A stretch of 64,000 nucleotides of DNA from CAYJLF01 sp964371055 (lineage in GTDB: Bacteria; Eisenbacteria; RBG-16-71-46; CAIMUX01), in contig CAYJLF010000005.1 in assembly GCA_964371055.1 (NCBI GenBank), positions 186,001 through 250,000 of the forward strand, written 5' to 3'. The notes below the pieces were generated by a model that made no database searches, was not told the origin of the DNA, and saw only the letters and a list, made by a program, of their open reading frames with translations. Shown piece after piece: positions 51,560 through 61,563 of the stretch (position 1 is the stretch's first letter; each line of letters begins with the position of its first letter). The position numbers and the translations under genes were made by a program.

Positions 51560-52888
51560 ATGACGGCGCCACGAATCTACAACCTCTTCCCGCTGCTGGC
51601 CGGGCCGGTTCCGCGCTGGCGCGATCACCTCGACCGGGTGGCGCGCATGAACTTCGACTGGATCTACCTCAATCCCATCCAGTACGCCGGCTTCTCCGGC
51701 AGTCTCTACGCCATCAAGGATCCCTACGCCTACCACGCGGTGCTGAGCGAGGGTCTGTCCGTGGATCAGACCCAGCCGTCCGCCGACCCACGCTCCCTCA
51801 TCCCCTCCTTCGAGCGCCACCTCCGCGGGTTCATCGCGGAAGCGGCCGAGCGCGGGATCAGAGTCATGCTCGACCTGGTGGTCAACCACACCAGCAAGGA
51901 CGCCCTCCTGACCACCCTCCACCCGGAGTGGTACCTCCGTGAGACGGACGGGACGATCCGGTCGCCGTTCGCCATCGATCCGGCCGACGCACGCCGCATT
52001 ACCGTTTGGGGGGACCTCGCCGAGCTGAACTGGGAAGACCCCGCCTCACGCGACGGTCTGGTGGCCTACTGGTCCGACTTCGTGCGTCACGTCCTCGACC
52101 TCGGCTTCGCGGGGTTTCGATGCGACGCGGCCTACAAGGTCCCGGCCGAGGTCTGGGTGCAGCTCATCGCCGCCGCGCGAACGGTGCGCGCCGACGCGCT
52201 CTTCTGCGCCGAGACGCTCGGGTGCCGCCTGCCGGAAGTGCAGGCCGTGACCTCGGCGGGGTTCGACCTGCTCTTCAACAGCGCCAAGTGGTGGGACTTC
52301 CGCGCCCCCTGGTGCCTGGAGCAGTACGAAGCCCACCGCCACATCGCGCCGTCGATCTCGTTTCCCGAAACGCACGACACGCCGCGCCTGGCCGCAGAGA
52401 CGAACGGGAACGAAGCGTTGCTGCGTCAGAGATACCTCTTCGCCGCCTTCTTCTCTTCGGGCCTTTTGATGCCGATCGGCTTCGAGTACGGCGCCCGCCG
52501 CCAGCTCGACGTCGCGCGGACGCGCATCTCGGACCGAGAGCCGGTCGCCTGCGATCTCACCGACTACATCCGGGACGTCAATGCGCTCAAGACTTCGCTT
52601 CCGGTGCTCCAGGAGGAAGGCCCGATCGACCGACTCGGGGATGACGGGCCGATCGTGCGGCTGCGCAAGCGGTCGAACGGACAGCATGCTCCCGTCCTCG
52701 GCTGGATCAACACCACCGACACCTCGGCGGCGGGCCCGATCGACGAAGCGGAGGAGGCGCTAGGCGCTCCCCGCGACCGGATCGTGATGGCGGGATCTTC
52801 GGCCGTCAGTCCGTCCGTCGGCCCCCGGGAGGAGGCCTTCCGACCGCTCGCACCGCACGAGGTGCGCCTCCTGGGCGTCTGGATGTAG
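51560..52888 (+). CDS. GH13 alpha-amylase-family enzyme (GlgE/maltosyltransferase-like core)
   Basis: The 442-residue protein is a GH13 barrel. It has ARMNFDWIYLNPIQYAGFSG, GIRVMLDLVVNHTSKDA (conserved region I), GFAGFRCDAAYKVP (region II with the nucleophile Asp), FCAETLGC (acid/base Glu) and SFPETHDTPRL (transition-state Asp). The phrasing of these regions is nearest to GlgE-type maltosyltransferases, but the N-terminal domain of GlgE (~670 residues) is missing. The C-terminal beta-domain seems short. Substrate is therefore uncertain: glucan, maltose-1-phosphate or another alpha-glucoside. It has no signal peptide, so it works in the cytosol, possibly with the GlgB encoded 6 kb away. Confidence 0.78.
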   Translation: MTAPRIYNLFPLLAGPVPRWRDHLDRVARMNFDWIYLNPIQYAGFSGSLYAIKDPYAYHAVLSEGLSVDQTQPSADPRSLIPSFERHLRGFIAEAAERGIRVMLDLVVNHTSKDALLTTLHPEWYLRETDGTIRSPFAIDPADARRITVWGDLAELNWEDPASRDGLVAYWSDFVRHVLDLGFAGFRCDAAYKVPAEVWVQLIAAARTVRADALFCAETLGCRLPEVQAVTSAGFDLLFNSAKWWDFRAPWCLEQYEAHRHIAPSISFPETHDTPRLAAETNGNEALLRQRYLFAAFFSSGLLMPIGFEYGARRQLDVARTRISDREPVACDLTDYIRDVNALKTSLPVLQEEGPIDRLGDDGPIVRLRKRSNGQHAPVLGWINTTDTSAAGPIDEAEEALGAPRDRIVMAGSSAVSPSVGPREEAFRPLAPHEVRLLGVWM

Positions 52889-52941
52889 AATGGACGCTAA
52901 CCATCGCGAACTCAGTCGCCCGGATCCGGAAGGAAGAAACC

Positions 52942-54000
52942 ATGCGCCGGTGTAGAACGACCTCCCTGACCGCGCTCCTCGTCGTCGCGGCGGCGATGAT
53001 CCTGGCGCCGTCGTCCGCCGTGGGACAGACGCCCGTCGCGGCGCCCACGGGTACGACCCTCCTTCTTCCGCTGCGATCGATCGGTGTGAGCGACACGACC
53101 GTGCGCGTCGCCACGTCGCTGCTGGCCGCCAACCTCCGGGCGCAGGGCTGGACGATCATCTTCGGCTCGCCCGCCGAAGCCGCCGCGTCCGACCCGGCGA
53201 CGCTCTGTGACGAACCGGGATGCGCTACCCGAGCGATGCTGGAACGGCAGGCCGGGCGGGTCGTCTACGGGTCGATGAACCGGCTGGGGCGCAAAGTCCT
53301 CGTGCGCCTGAGCGTGCTGGCGGCCGGTTCCGCGGCGCCGAGTTTCACCGATGAGCTGACCGCCATGACGGAGGAGGATCTCGACACGGTGATGCGGCGT
53401 TTCGCGGAAGCGATCGCGGCCGGGAGTCCCGACGCGGGACGCGCCTCCGTCGAGACCGTGCTCGCGGCCGAGGCCCGCCGCTCGCGGCTGCGGTCCTCCC
53501 GGTCCGGGGTGGGATTCCGCTCGGGGTTCCTGTTTCCCACGGGCAAGAGCTACACCGGCTCCGATCGGATGACGCATCTGCAGATCGTCTTCAAGCATGA
53601 GCAGCCGGGATTCCTGATCGAGACGACGCCTCTGGGCGGCTTCACCTTCGGCGACGGCAACCTGGAATGGACCATCCTCGACGTCGCGGTCGCCAAGATC
53701 TTCAGCCGGGGTGACGTCGCGCCGTTTCTCGGGGTGGGCGTCGGCATCCATTCGACCAGGCTGGAAAAGAAGGTGCTCAGGCGCTACTTCGACGGCCAGC
53801 AGACCTACGAATACGAAGACACCGAAAGCGAGTCGGCCACCGCTCCCATCATCGACCTGGTCGGCGGCGTCCTCGGCTTCCGCACCTTCGACTTCGAACT
53901 CGTCTTCGAGGCGCGCTACCGGTATCTCTTCGAGGACTTCGACCGACTCGGCGGCAAAGGAGCGCACGGCATCCTCTTAACGATCGGCACGGACCTGTAG
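52942..54000 (+). CDS. Exported protein with TolB-N-like domain and outer-membrane barrel-like C-terminus
   Basis: The 352-residue protein has a signal peptide (TALLVVAAAMILAPSSAVGQ) and a ~45-165 domain with VATSLLAANLRAQGWTIIFG and QAGRVVYGSMNRLGRKVLVR. This resembles the N-terminal fold of TolB or of proteins that compute lipoprotein effectors. From ~185 alternating hydrophobic strands (GVGFRSGFLFPTG, FLGVGVGIHSTRL, FELVFEARYRYLFEDF, LLTIGTDL) suggest an eight-stranded outer-membrane barrel. No family is recognised. ATG 52942 follows GGAAGGAAGAAACC. Its 3' end overlaps the convergent RND gene by 24 bp. Confidence 0.7.
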   Translation: MRRCRTTSLTALLVVAAAMILAPSSAVGQTPVAAPTGTTLLLPLRSIGVSDTTVRVATSLLAANLRAQGWTIIFGSPAEAAASDPATLCDEPGCATRAMLERQAGRVVYGSMNRLGRKVLVRLSVLAAGSAAPSFTDELTAMTEEDLDTVMRRFAEAIAAGSPDAGRASVETVLAAEARRSRLRSSRSGVGFRSGFLFPTGKSYTGSDRMTHLQIVFKHEQPGFLIETTPLGGFTFGDGNLEWTILDVAVAKIFSRGDVAPFLGVGVGIHSTRLEKKVLRRYFDGQQTYEYEDTESESATAPIIDLVGGVLGFRTFDFELVFEARYRYLFEDFDRLGGKGAHGILLTIGTDL

Positions 54001-57000
54001 TCCCGCCAGCCGGGCTCCCACGCGCCCCGCCAGCCGGCCGAGTCGCCGCCCTCCGGCGAGGAGCCAGCCTCCCGCTCCGGCGGTAATATCCTCCGCGAGG
54101 CAGGCCGTGGTCGGAAGCAGAACCAGCGTCAGGAAGGTCGAGACCATGAGCCCGCCCATCAGCACGTAGGCCATCGAGTAGTAGTAGACATCGCCCAGCG
54201 ACGGCCGCTGCACCGCCATCGGGACCAGTCCGACCAGGGTCGTGATCGCCGTCATCAGAATAGGACGAAGCCGCTCCCGCCCTCCGCGGATCATCGCTTC
54301 GTGTCGCGGCAGGCCCGCGCGACGGTACTGGTTGATGTGCTCCAGCATCACGATCCCGTTGTTCACGACTACGCCGATCAGGAGCAACAGCCCGATCCCC
54401 GCCGGCTGGTCGAAGTCGATCTTGAAGAGGAAGAGGGTCCAGGCGGCGCCGGCCAGGGCGAAGGGGAGCGCGACCATCAACGCGACCGCCTGCCGGACCG
54501 ACTCGAACAGGCTGGCCATCACCGCAAACACCAGCAGCAGAGCCAGCAGCAGGTCGGTCAGGAAGGCACGTGACTGCTCCTGCCGGTGGCGCTCCCAGTT
54601 GCTGAAGGTCCACTCATAGCCCAGAGGGAAAGCCATCGACTCCAACACCGCGCGGACGCGCGGGAGGTACTCCTCCCGGGTCCCTTCCTCGTAGCGCGCG
54701 CCGACCCAGCAGTTGGTCATCCGGTTGTCCCGCTCGATGTCCTCCGGCCCCGGCACCAGACGGAAACCGGCCACCGAGGCGAGCGGAATGCGCTCACCCT
54801 CCTCCGTCCAGAGGGGAAGGTTGCGGAGCTGCGACATGCTTCCCTGCTCCTGCTCGTCCAGCAGGAGGCGCATCCGCTTCTCCCCGTCGGCCGTGCGGAA
54901 GCGCGAGAGCTCGCGGCCGCGGTAGGTCAGGGCGACGACCTCCGCCGGGGCGTTCAAGGGCACCTGGTGCCTGGAGGCGAGGTCCCGGTCGACGTCGACG
55001 TGCAATTCGTTGCCGCCGGCCTCGAGACTGCAGAAGGGATCGAGGAGGCCAGGAATCTCCGCCAGGCGACTCTTCGCCTCCTGCCCGAGCCGGGTGAGCA
55101 CTTCGGAGTCCTCGCCCACGAGCTGGAACGCGATCCGCTTGCCGCGGTCCTGGCGCCACATCGGCCCCTGATCCTGTACCTCCAGCCGCACGCCGGGAAT
55201 CTCCGGCAGGAGCTCGCGCAGCCGGCGCCGCGTCACCGCCATCGACTTCTCGTTGGCGTGCCCTTCCTCCATGTAGAGCCGGGTCATGCTCCACTGCTCG
55301 CTCCAGAAGCTGTAGATGGATTTGGCGCGCAGCTCCCTCTGGTGCGGAAAGAGGGCCGCCTCGACGCGGTTGACGATCTCCTCCCGCCGGTCCAGGCTCA
55401 GCTCCTCGCTCGCGATCATCCCCACCTGGACGAACATCTCGCTGTGGCTGGCGCCGAAGTTCTTCTCGACCTTGAGGAACGGATAGACGGCTGAGGCGGA
55501 GATGGCCAGACCGATCACGGGGGTCAGCCACCGGCGGCGCAGGTTGAGCTCGAGCAACCGCAGGTGAAGGCTTTCCAGCGCGAGAAGTATCCGCCCCTTC
55601 GGCCGCGGCGAGGCCTTGAGACCGTGGGCCATGGCGAGCGGGATCAGGGTCTGACTGACGAAGAGCGAGGCCAACAGCGTCAGGCAGACCGTCAACGACA
55701 GCTCCCGGACGTAGATGTTCATCTCGCTCGGCCGGTTGTAGATGAGGGGCAAAAAGACGATGATCGAGGTCAAAGTCGCCGCCAGCACCGCCAGCGCGAC
55801 CTCGCGCGAGCCGAGTCGCGCCGCCTCGATCCGGGAGCGCCCCTCCTCGCGGTGGCGGAAGATGTTCTCCATCACGACCACGGCATTGTCGACCAGCATG
55901 CCGATGCCGACGATCAGCCCCAGCAGCGTCAGCGTGTTGAGCGAGCGTCCCTGCAGCCAGACCACGCCCAGCGCGCAGATCAGAGAAAACGGGATCGAGA
56001 GCGAGGCGGCCGCGGTCAGGCTCCACCGTCCGAGGAAGAGGAAGAGGACCACGCCGGCCAGCAACGCGCCGAAAATCCCGGTGAAGCTGAGGTCCTTCAG
56101 GGTCTTTCGGATCTCCTCCCCCTGATTGAACCAGATGAGGAAGTTGACCCCTTCCAGCTCCGGATCGTGGTTCATCTCGTCCACCCGTCGCCGGATCTCA
56201 TCGCAGATCGTCACGGCGTTTCCGCCCGACTCCGCGCTGACGGTGATGCCGACCGCAAACTGGCCGTCGAGGTGGCGGCCGTAGATCAGCGGCGGTTCCT
56301 CGTAGGTCACCTCCGCCACGTCCGCGAGCCGCAGCCCATCCGCCCGGATGGGGAGGCCGCGGATCTCATCCAGAGAGGCAAGGGTCCCGACGAGGCGAAG
56401 GGTGTACTTCTGGTCCGGCTCGGTCACGGTTCCGAGGCTGCGATCGAAGTTGCCGTTCTGCAGGCGTCGGATCAGCGCTCGCACGTCGACGCGGTGCGCC
56501 TCCAGGTCGGAGAGACGCAGGTTGATCCGGACTTCGCGCGGGTTGACCCCATCGAGCCGCACGGAAGCCACGCCGGAGATCCTCTCCAGCGGCTTGACGA
56601 TCCTCCGGTCGAGCAGGTCATAGCTTTCGCTGAGATCACGGGCGGAGGAGAGGCGGGCCTCCATGACCGGGATGTCGCCCTCGCGCGAATCCCAGCTCGA
56701 CCCCACGATGATCTCCTCGATCTCGTCCGGCAGCTCCCGCCGTACCCGTTCCAGCTTCTCCTTCACCTCGACCCGCGCGACCGCCATCGGGTGGCCCCAC
56801 TGGAACTCGAGGCGGACCATCCCGCCGTCGCTGTCGCAGCGCGCGTAGATCTCCTTTACACCCTTGACCGTGCCGAGCGCCTCCTCGAGCGGACGAACCA
56901 CGAGCCGCTCGGTCTGCTCCGGCGTCGCATTGGGATACGGGACATGGACGTAGATTTCCGGTCGCTCGAAGTCGGGCATGAACCCCAGCGGCAGTCGAGC

Positions 57001-57090
57001 CACCGCCACCGCCCCCAGCACGACCATGCTGACCAGGAGCATGAGCGCGCTGACCGGCCGGCGGATCGCAAACTCCGGCAGGGTGATCAT
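53977..57090 (-). CDS. RND-family efflux pump inner membrane subunit (second of pair)
   Basis: The 1037-residue protein has the RND architecture of 12 membrane helices with two large periplasmic domains: VSALMLLVSMVVLGAVAVAR at the N-terminus, then helix 4 with GIGMLVDNAVVVMENIFRHR and, in the second half, GVVVNNGIVMLEHINQYRRA. The helix 4 proton-relay Asp pair of AcrB (DD) is DN here. The gene overlaps the upstream RND gene by four bases (ATGA), so the two subunits are made together and probably form a mixed trimer like MdtBC. Substrate is unknown. Confidence 0.9.
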   Translation of the reverse strand: MITLPEFAIRRPVSALMLLVSMVVLGAVAVARLPLGFMPDFERPEIYVHVPYPNATPEQTERLVVRPLEEALGTVKGVKEIYARCDSDGGMVRLEFQWGHPMAVARVEVKEKLERVRRELPDEIEEIIVGSSWDSREGDIPVMEARLSSARDLSESYDLLDRRIVKPLERISGVASVRLDGVNPREVRINLRLSDLEAHRVDVRALIRRLQNGNFDRSLGTVTEPDQKYTLRLVGTLASLDEIRGLPIRADGLRLADVAEVTYEEPPLIYGRHLDGQFAVGITVSAESGGNAVTICDEIRRRVDEMNHDPELEGVNFLIWFNQGEEIRKTLKDLSFTGIFGALLAGVVLFLFLGRWSLTAAASLSIPFSLICALGVVWLQGRSLNTLTLLGLIVGIGMLVDNAVVVMENIFRHREEGRSRIEAARLGSREVALAVLAATLTSIIVFLPLIYNRPSEMNIYVRELSLTVCLTLLASLFVSQTLIPLAMAHGLKASPRPKGRILLALESLHLRLLELNLRRRWLTPVIGLAISASAVYPFLKVEKNFGASHSEMFVQVGMIASEELSLDRREEIVNRVEAALFPHQRELRAKSIYSFWSEQWSMTRLYMEEGHANEKSMAVTRRRLRELLPEIPGVRLEVQDQGPMWRQDRGKRIAFQLVGEDSEVLTRLGQEAKSRLAEIPGLLDPFCSLEAGGNELHVDVDRDLASRHQVPLNAPAEVVALTYRGRELSRFRTADGEKRMRLLLDEQEQGSMSQLRNLPLWTEEGERIPLASVAGFRLVPGPEDIERDNRMTNCWVGARYEEGTREEYLPRVRAVLESMAFPLGYEWTFSNWERHRQEQSRAFLTDLLLALLLVFAVMASLFESVRQAVALMVALPFALAGAAWTLFLFKIDFDQPAGIGLLLLIGVVVNNGIVMLEHINQYRRAGLPRHEAMIRGGRERLRPILMTAITTLVGLVPMAVQRPSLGDVYYYSMAYVLMGGLMVSTFLTLVLLPTTACLAEDITAGAGGWLLAGGRRLGRLAGRVGARLAGLQVRADR

Positions 57091-60000
57091 GCGGTTTCCT
57101 CCGCGACCCCGCCGACCGCGGTCTCCTCCCGCGCGGATCGCACCCGCGACGGGATCGCGGCGTAGGCGGCCGGAATCACGACCAGGGTCAGGAGGGTCGC
57201 CAGGGTCAGGCCGAACGAGACCGTGATCGCGAGCGGGGCACGAAGCTCCGCGCCCTCGCCTCGCGCTACGGCCATCGGCAGCAAGCCCAGCACGGTGGTC
57301 GCGGTCGTCATGAGGATCGGCCGGAGGCGGGTATGGGCCGCCTCGATGACGGCGTCGACCTTGGCCATCCCCGCCCGGCGACTCTGGTTGATCCGGTCGA
57401 TCAGGACGATCGCGTTGTTGACGACGATCCCGGCCAGGAGAACCACGCCGATCAGCACGATCACATCGATGCTCGTGCCGGTCAGGAAGAGCCCGAGGAC
57501 GACCCCGACCAGCGCGAGCGGCACGCTGAACATGACGATGAGGGGGTGCAGCAGCGACTCGAACGTGGCGGCCATGACGATGTAGACGAGGAAGACCGCC
57601 AGGAGGAGCGCGAACCGCAGGCTGGCGAACGAGACCTCCATCTCCCGGCTCTGGCCGGCCAGCTCCGCCGTCACGCCGGCGGGGGGCGGCACCCGGCCGA
57701 GCACACTCCGCACTTCGGCGGCGGCCGAGCCGAGGCCGCGCCCCTCGAGGTTCGCGGTCAGGACGGCCGCCCGCTGCTGGTGCATCCGATGAATCTCCGC
57801 CGGACCCCGATCGACTCGGACCTCCGCGACCGTGCCCAGTCGGATCGGCCGTCCGTCGGGACCCGGGACGACGAGATTCCGCACATCCTCCAGGGTCGCC
57901 CGGTCGACCTGGCGGTTGCGGACGCGGACGTCGATCTGCCGATCCTCGTCCTTGTAGCGGGTCGCCACCACCCCCTGTACGCGATCCCGCAGCGTCTCGG
58001 AGAGGGCGCGAAGATCGAGATCGAGCGCCGCCAGCCGCGCCCGGTCGAAGACCACCTGAATCTCGGGATTCCCTTCCGCGAGCGACGAGCGGAGATCGAC
58101 CAGGCCCGGCACCTCCCCGAGCATCGCCTGCAGGTCGAGGGAATAGTCGCGCAAGAGCTCGAGGTTCTCGCCGTAGAGCACCAGTTCGACCGGGGTCTTC
58201 AGGCTGAAGTACGACGGCTTGGCCAGCTTGGCTTCCAGGTCGGGAATCGCCGCGTACCGCTGTCGTAACCGGGTCGCCAGTTCGTCTTCCTTCGCCTCGT
58301 CGCCGCGGTCGCGCAGCACGACGTTGACCTGCCCGAGGTGTTCGGCGCGCGTGTTGACCGAGACCCCGCCCGCGGCGAGGCGGCTGCCGATCGTCGCATA
58401 GACACGCTCCACGCCCGGTTCCGACGTGGCGGCACTCTCCATCCGGGCGATGACGCGATCGGTCGCCGCCAGCGGCGTCCCTTCGGGCATCTTCACCTCG
58501 AAGTAGAACTCCCCCTCATGGATCTGCGGAATCAGCTCGGTCCGGAGGCGGGGCACGAGCAGCACCATGCCGGCGAAGAGGGCCGCCGTGATCAGGAGCG
58601 TCCGGCTCCGGTGCAACAGAGCGCCGCGGAGGACACGATCGTAGGCGCGGGAGAAGCCGCCCAGGCTCATCGTGGTCTCACGGGACCCCGCCGGCGACGG
58701 CACCGCTCGTTCGCGCCCCATCGAGCTCAGCATCGGCGCTACGGTCAGGGCCACGACGAGCGAGGCCAGCAGGCTCACGGTCACGGTCATCGCCATGTCG
58801 CCGAAGAGCTGCCCGGCGATCCCCTCCACGAAGACGATCGGGAGGAAGACCGCCACCGTGGTCATGGTCGAGGCCGTCACGGCCGCGCCGACCTCCGACG
58901 CCCCGTCGACCGCGGCCCGGACCAGCCCTGCCCCTTCCCGCCGCTTCCGGAAGATCGACTCGAGCACGACAATCGAGTTGTCGACCAACATCCCGACACC
59001 GAGGGTGAGGCCACCGAGCGACATGATGTTGAGGGTCACGTTCAGCCGGTACATCAGGAGAAAGGCGACGACCAGGGAGAGGGGAATCGAGACGGCGATG
59101 ATGAGGGTGCTCCGGAGGTCGCGCAGGAAGGCGAAGAGAACCAGAATCGCCAGCAACCCACCGAGAATGGCGGTGGATCGAACCTCCCCGATCGCCCGCT
59201 CAATGAAGCGTGACTGATCGAAGAGCACCTCCAGTTTCGATCCAGGCGGGAGTTTTGGTTCCATCTCCTCCAGCCGGGCCCGGACGGCGCGGGCCGTCGT
59301 GACGGTGTTCGCGTCCCCCTCCTTGAAGAGGTCGATCTCGACCGCCTCGCGGCCGTCGACCCGCATGATCTCCTCGCGTTCGCGGGCGCCGCGGCGGACC
59401 TCGGCCACATCGCGCAGCCGCACGAGTCCGTTCACGTCCTGGCGCAGGATGAGCGCGCCGATCTCCTCGACCGTGTCGTACTCGTTGACCGTGCGGATCA
59501 GGTAGCGGCTCTCCTCGTCCTCGAGCGAGCCGCCCGGCAGGTTGACGTTCCCGCTCCCGACCAGCCGGCGCACCTCTTCGATCGGGATCCTGAGCGCCGC
59601 CAGCCTCTCCTGGTCGAGGTCGATCTGGATCTCCTCCTCCAGCCCCCCCTTGACGCGCGCCGCCGCCACGCCGGATAGCGTCTCCAGCTCCTGCTTGACC
59701 CTCCGGTCCGCGATCTGTCGCAGCTCTTCCAGGGGGAGGTCCCCCAGCAAGGCGACGCGCAGGACCGGGTCGAGCGACGGATCGAAACGGAGGACGATCG
59801 GTTCCTCCGCCTCGGTCGGCAGACTCAGGCGGTCGAGCTTTTCGCGCACATCCATCAGGAGGAGGTCCATGTCGGCGCCCCACTCGAACTCGAGCGTGAC
59901 TTCCGAGACGCCGGGACGCGAGACAGAGTGGATCGCGCGGAGTCCCTTCAGCACCCCGACCGTCTCCTCGATCGGCCGGGTGATCAGGTTCTCGACCTCG

Positions 60001-60173
60001 GCTGGGGCGGTGTCGGGGAACTCGGTCTGGACCGTCAGAGTCGGGTAGTTGATGTCGGGGAGGAGGTCGAGCGGGAGCCGGTTGTAGCCGACGACACCGA
60101 AGGCGGTGACGGCCAGGACGGTCATGAGGACCGTCACGCGCCGGCGAACCACGAGGGCGATGAAAGGACGCAT
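57087..60173 (-). CDS. RND-family efflux pump inner membrane subunit (first of pair)
   Basis: The 1028-residue protein starts VVRRRVTVLMTVLAVTAFGV and has LPLDLLPDINYPTLTVQTEF, helix 4 GVGMLVDNSIVVLESIFRKR and the second-half VLLAGIVVNNAIVLIDRINQ, all RND hallmarks. Periplasmic docking and pore domains are of full length. It follows the membrane-fusion gene by 12 bp. Together the three genes make an export system for toxic compounds or lipids; no outer-membrane TolC gene is present here, so a channel encoded elsewhere must be used. Confidence 0.92.
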   Translation of the reverse strand: MRPFIALVVRRRVTVLMTVLAVTAFGVVGYNRLPLDLLPDINYPTLTVQTEFPDTAPAEVENLITRPIEETVGVLKGLRAIHSVSRPGVSEVTLEFEWGADMDLLLMDVREKLDRLSLPTEAEEPIVLRFDPSLDPVLRVALLGDLPLEELRQIADRRVKQELETLSGVAAARVKGGLEEEIQIDLDQERLAALRIPIEEVRRLVGSGNVNLPGGSLEDEESRYLIRTVNEYDTVEEIGALILRQDVNGLVRLRDVAEVRRGAREREEIMRVDGREAVEIDLFKEGDANTVTTARAVRARLEEMEPKLPPGSKLEVLFDQSRFIERAIGEVRSTAILGGLLAILVLFAFLRDLRSTLIIAVSIPLSLVVAFLLMYRLNVTLNIMSLGGLTLGVGMLVDNSIVVLESIFRKRREGAGLVRAAVDGASEVGAAVTASTMTTVAVFLPIVFVEGIAGQLFGDMAMTVTVSLLASLVVALTVAPMLSSMGRERAVPSPAGSRETTMSLGGFSRAYDRVLRGALLHRSRTLLITAALFAGMVLLVPRLRTELIPQIHEGEFYFEVKMPEGTPLAATDRVIARMESAATSEPGVERVYATIGSRLAAGGVSVNTRAEHLGQVNVVLRDRGDEAKEDELATRLRQRYAAIPDLEAKLAKPSYFSLKTPVELVLYGENLELLRDYSLDLQAMLGEVPGLVDLRSSLAEGNPEIQVVFDRARLAALDLDLRALSETLRDRVQGVVATRYKDEDRQIDVRVRNRQVDRATLEDVRNLVVPGPDGRPIRLGTVAEVRVDRGPAEIHRMHQQRAAVLTANLEGRGLGSAAAEVRSVLGRVPPPAGVTAELAGQSREMEVSFASLRFALLLAVFLVYIVMAATFESLLHPLIVMFSVPLALVGVVLGLFLTGTSIDVIVLIGVVLLAGIVVNNAIVLIDRINQSRRAGMAKVDAVIEAAHTRLRPILMTTATTVLGLLPMAVARGEGAELRAPLAITVSFGLTLATLLTLVVIPAAYAAIPSRVRSAREETAVGGVAEETA

Positions 60174-60185
60174 GCCGGCGGCGCC

Positions 60186-61310
60186 TCAGCCGCGGGGACC
60201 GGCGGTGAAGGCCACCTTCTCGAGGAGGCGCACCCGCTGGCCGTGTTTCAGCGAGCGCTGCCCCTGCACGACGACCGGCTCGCCGGGACGCAGTCCGTCC
60301 ACGACCTGGGCGTTGGTGTCATCCTCGAACCCCACCTGCACGACGCGCCGTTCGGCGGTCGAGTCGGTGGCGACGAAGACCACCCGTTCCCCCCGGTCGG
60401 TGATCACCGCCGCCTTGGGGACCAGCGTGGCGCCCGCGCGCGACTCGGTCACCACGCGGATCTCGGCGAAGTCGCCCGGCCGGGCGGTCGCTGGAGGGTT
60501 CCGCACCTCCACGGTCACCTTGATGGTGCCGCTCGCGGGATCGACGATCGGGCTGACCAGGTCGATCCGGCCGCGCAGCACATCTCCATTGGAGTCGAGG
60601 ACGAGGTCGACCGGCTGGTCGGTCCGCAGATCGCGGAACTCCTTGGCCGGGACATGGACCCGCGCCAGCAAGCGGCTCGGATCGACGAGGGTGAAGAGGG
60701 GAGCGTTCGCGGAGACGGTCTGCCCCGCGCTGACGAAGCGGCGCGTCACGCGTCCCGAGAAAGGCGCCACGACGGTCGTATACCCCAGTTCGAGAGACGC
60801 CAGCTCCCGCGCGGCTTGCGCGGTCTGCAGGTCCATCTCGGTGGAGCTGTACTCCTCGGTCGAGGCAAGCCCTTCGGGATGGAGCCGTTTCACGCGGTCG
60901 TAGCGGGTCTGCTGCTTCGCCTCCTCCGCCTCGGCCTGCCGCAGGCGCAGGCGGTACTCGGTCTCCTCGATGCGCAGCAGCGGCTGCCCCTGACGCACCG
61001 CGTCTCCCTCCTCGGCCAGCACCTGCAGGATGACGCCGCGCACGCGGGCCGGGATTTCGGCCTCCTTGTCCGGTTCGAGGGTCGCGGTCGAACGGTAGTA
61101 GCTGGCGATCTCCCCCGTGACCGCGGGCTCGACCGCGACCGGTACCGGCGGCAGGGCAGGCTGGCCGCCGTTGCCGGGACGGGCCTGGGCACCACCCGCG
61201 GCCGGATCGCCCTTGGAGCAGGATGCGAGGAGACCGGCGGCCACGAACAGGAGGAGGACGCCGCACGGCCCGCGCCTGCACGGCTTGGCTCCCGGGAGAG
61301 AAGGGAACAT
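60186..61310 (-). CDS. RND efflux membrane-fusion (periplasmic adaptor) lipoprotein
   Basis: ATG 61310 has GAGGAAATCAAAC upstream, better than the in-frame ATG 61325, and gives 374 residues. A lipoprotein signal with LLASC is followed by a Gly/Ala/Pro linker. The adaptor shows the lipoyl half (VRGVILQVLAEEGDAVRQGQ), an alpha-hairpin (LLRIEETEYRLRLRQAEAEE, LQTAQAARELASLELGYTTV), the second lipoyl half (VVAPFSGRVTRRFVSAGQTV) and the beta-barrel domain. It links the RND pair to an outer-membrane channel and is the first gene of the operon. Confidence 0.92.
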   Translation of the reverse strand: MFPSLPGAKPCRRGPCGVLLLFVAAGLLASCSKGDPAAGGAQARPGNGGQPALPPVPVAVEPAVTGEIASYYRSTATLEPDKEAEIPARVRGVILQVLAEEGDAVRQGQPLLRIEETEYRLRLRQAEAEEAKQQTRYDRVKRLHPEGLASTEEYSSTEMDLQTAQAARELASLELGYTTVVAPFSGRVTRRFVSAGQTVSANAPLFTLVDPSRLLARVHVPAKEFRDLRTDQPVDLVLDSNGDVLRGRIDLVSPIVDPASGTIKVTVEVRNPPATARPGDFAEIRVVTESRAGATLVPKAAVITDRGERVVFVATDSTAERRVVQVGFEDDTNAQVVDGLRPGEPVVVQGQRSLKHGQRVRLLEKVAFTAGPRG

Positions 61311-61563
61311 GTTTGATTTCCTCATGCCTGACCGCGGGGGTCGGAATCCGGGACCGGGTCGGTTCGTCCGCTCCGGCCGGTCATCGGCGCGGGCGCGTTC
61401 CTCGAAGTTAGCACGGAGGAGGCATACGGCCCAGGCACGGACAGGTTTCCGGCCGGGGCCGTGACGGCTCGAGCTTTCGGCGGTCGATTGTTCGGCTCGC
61501 TCCGTCCGTGGATCGCATGCTACACTCGTCCGTTCCGTTTGACGTCAGCCAGCGAGGTCCAAG

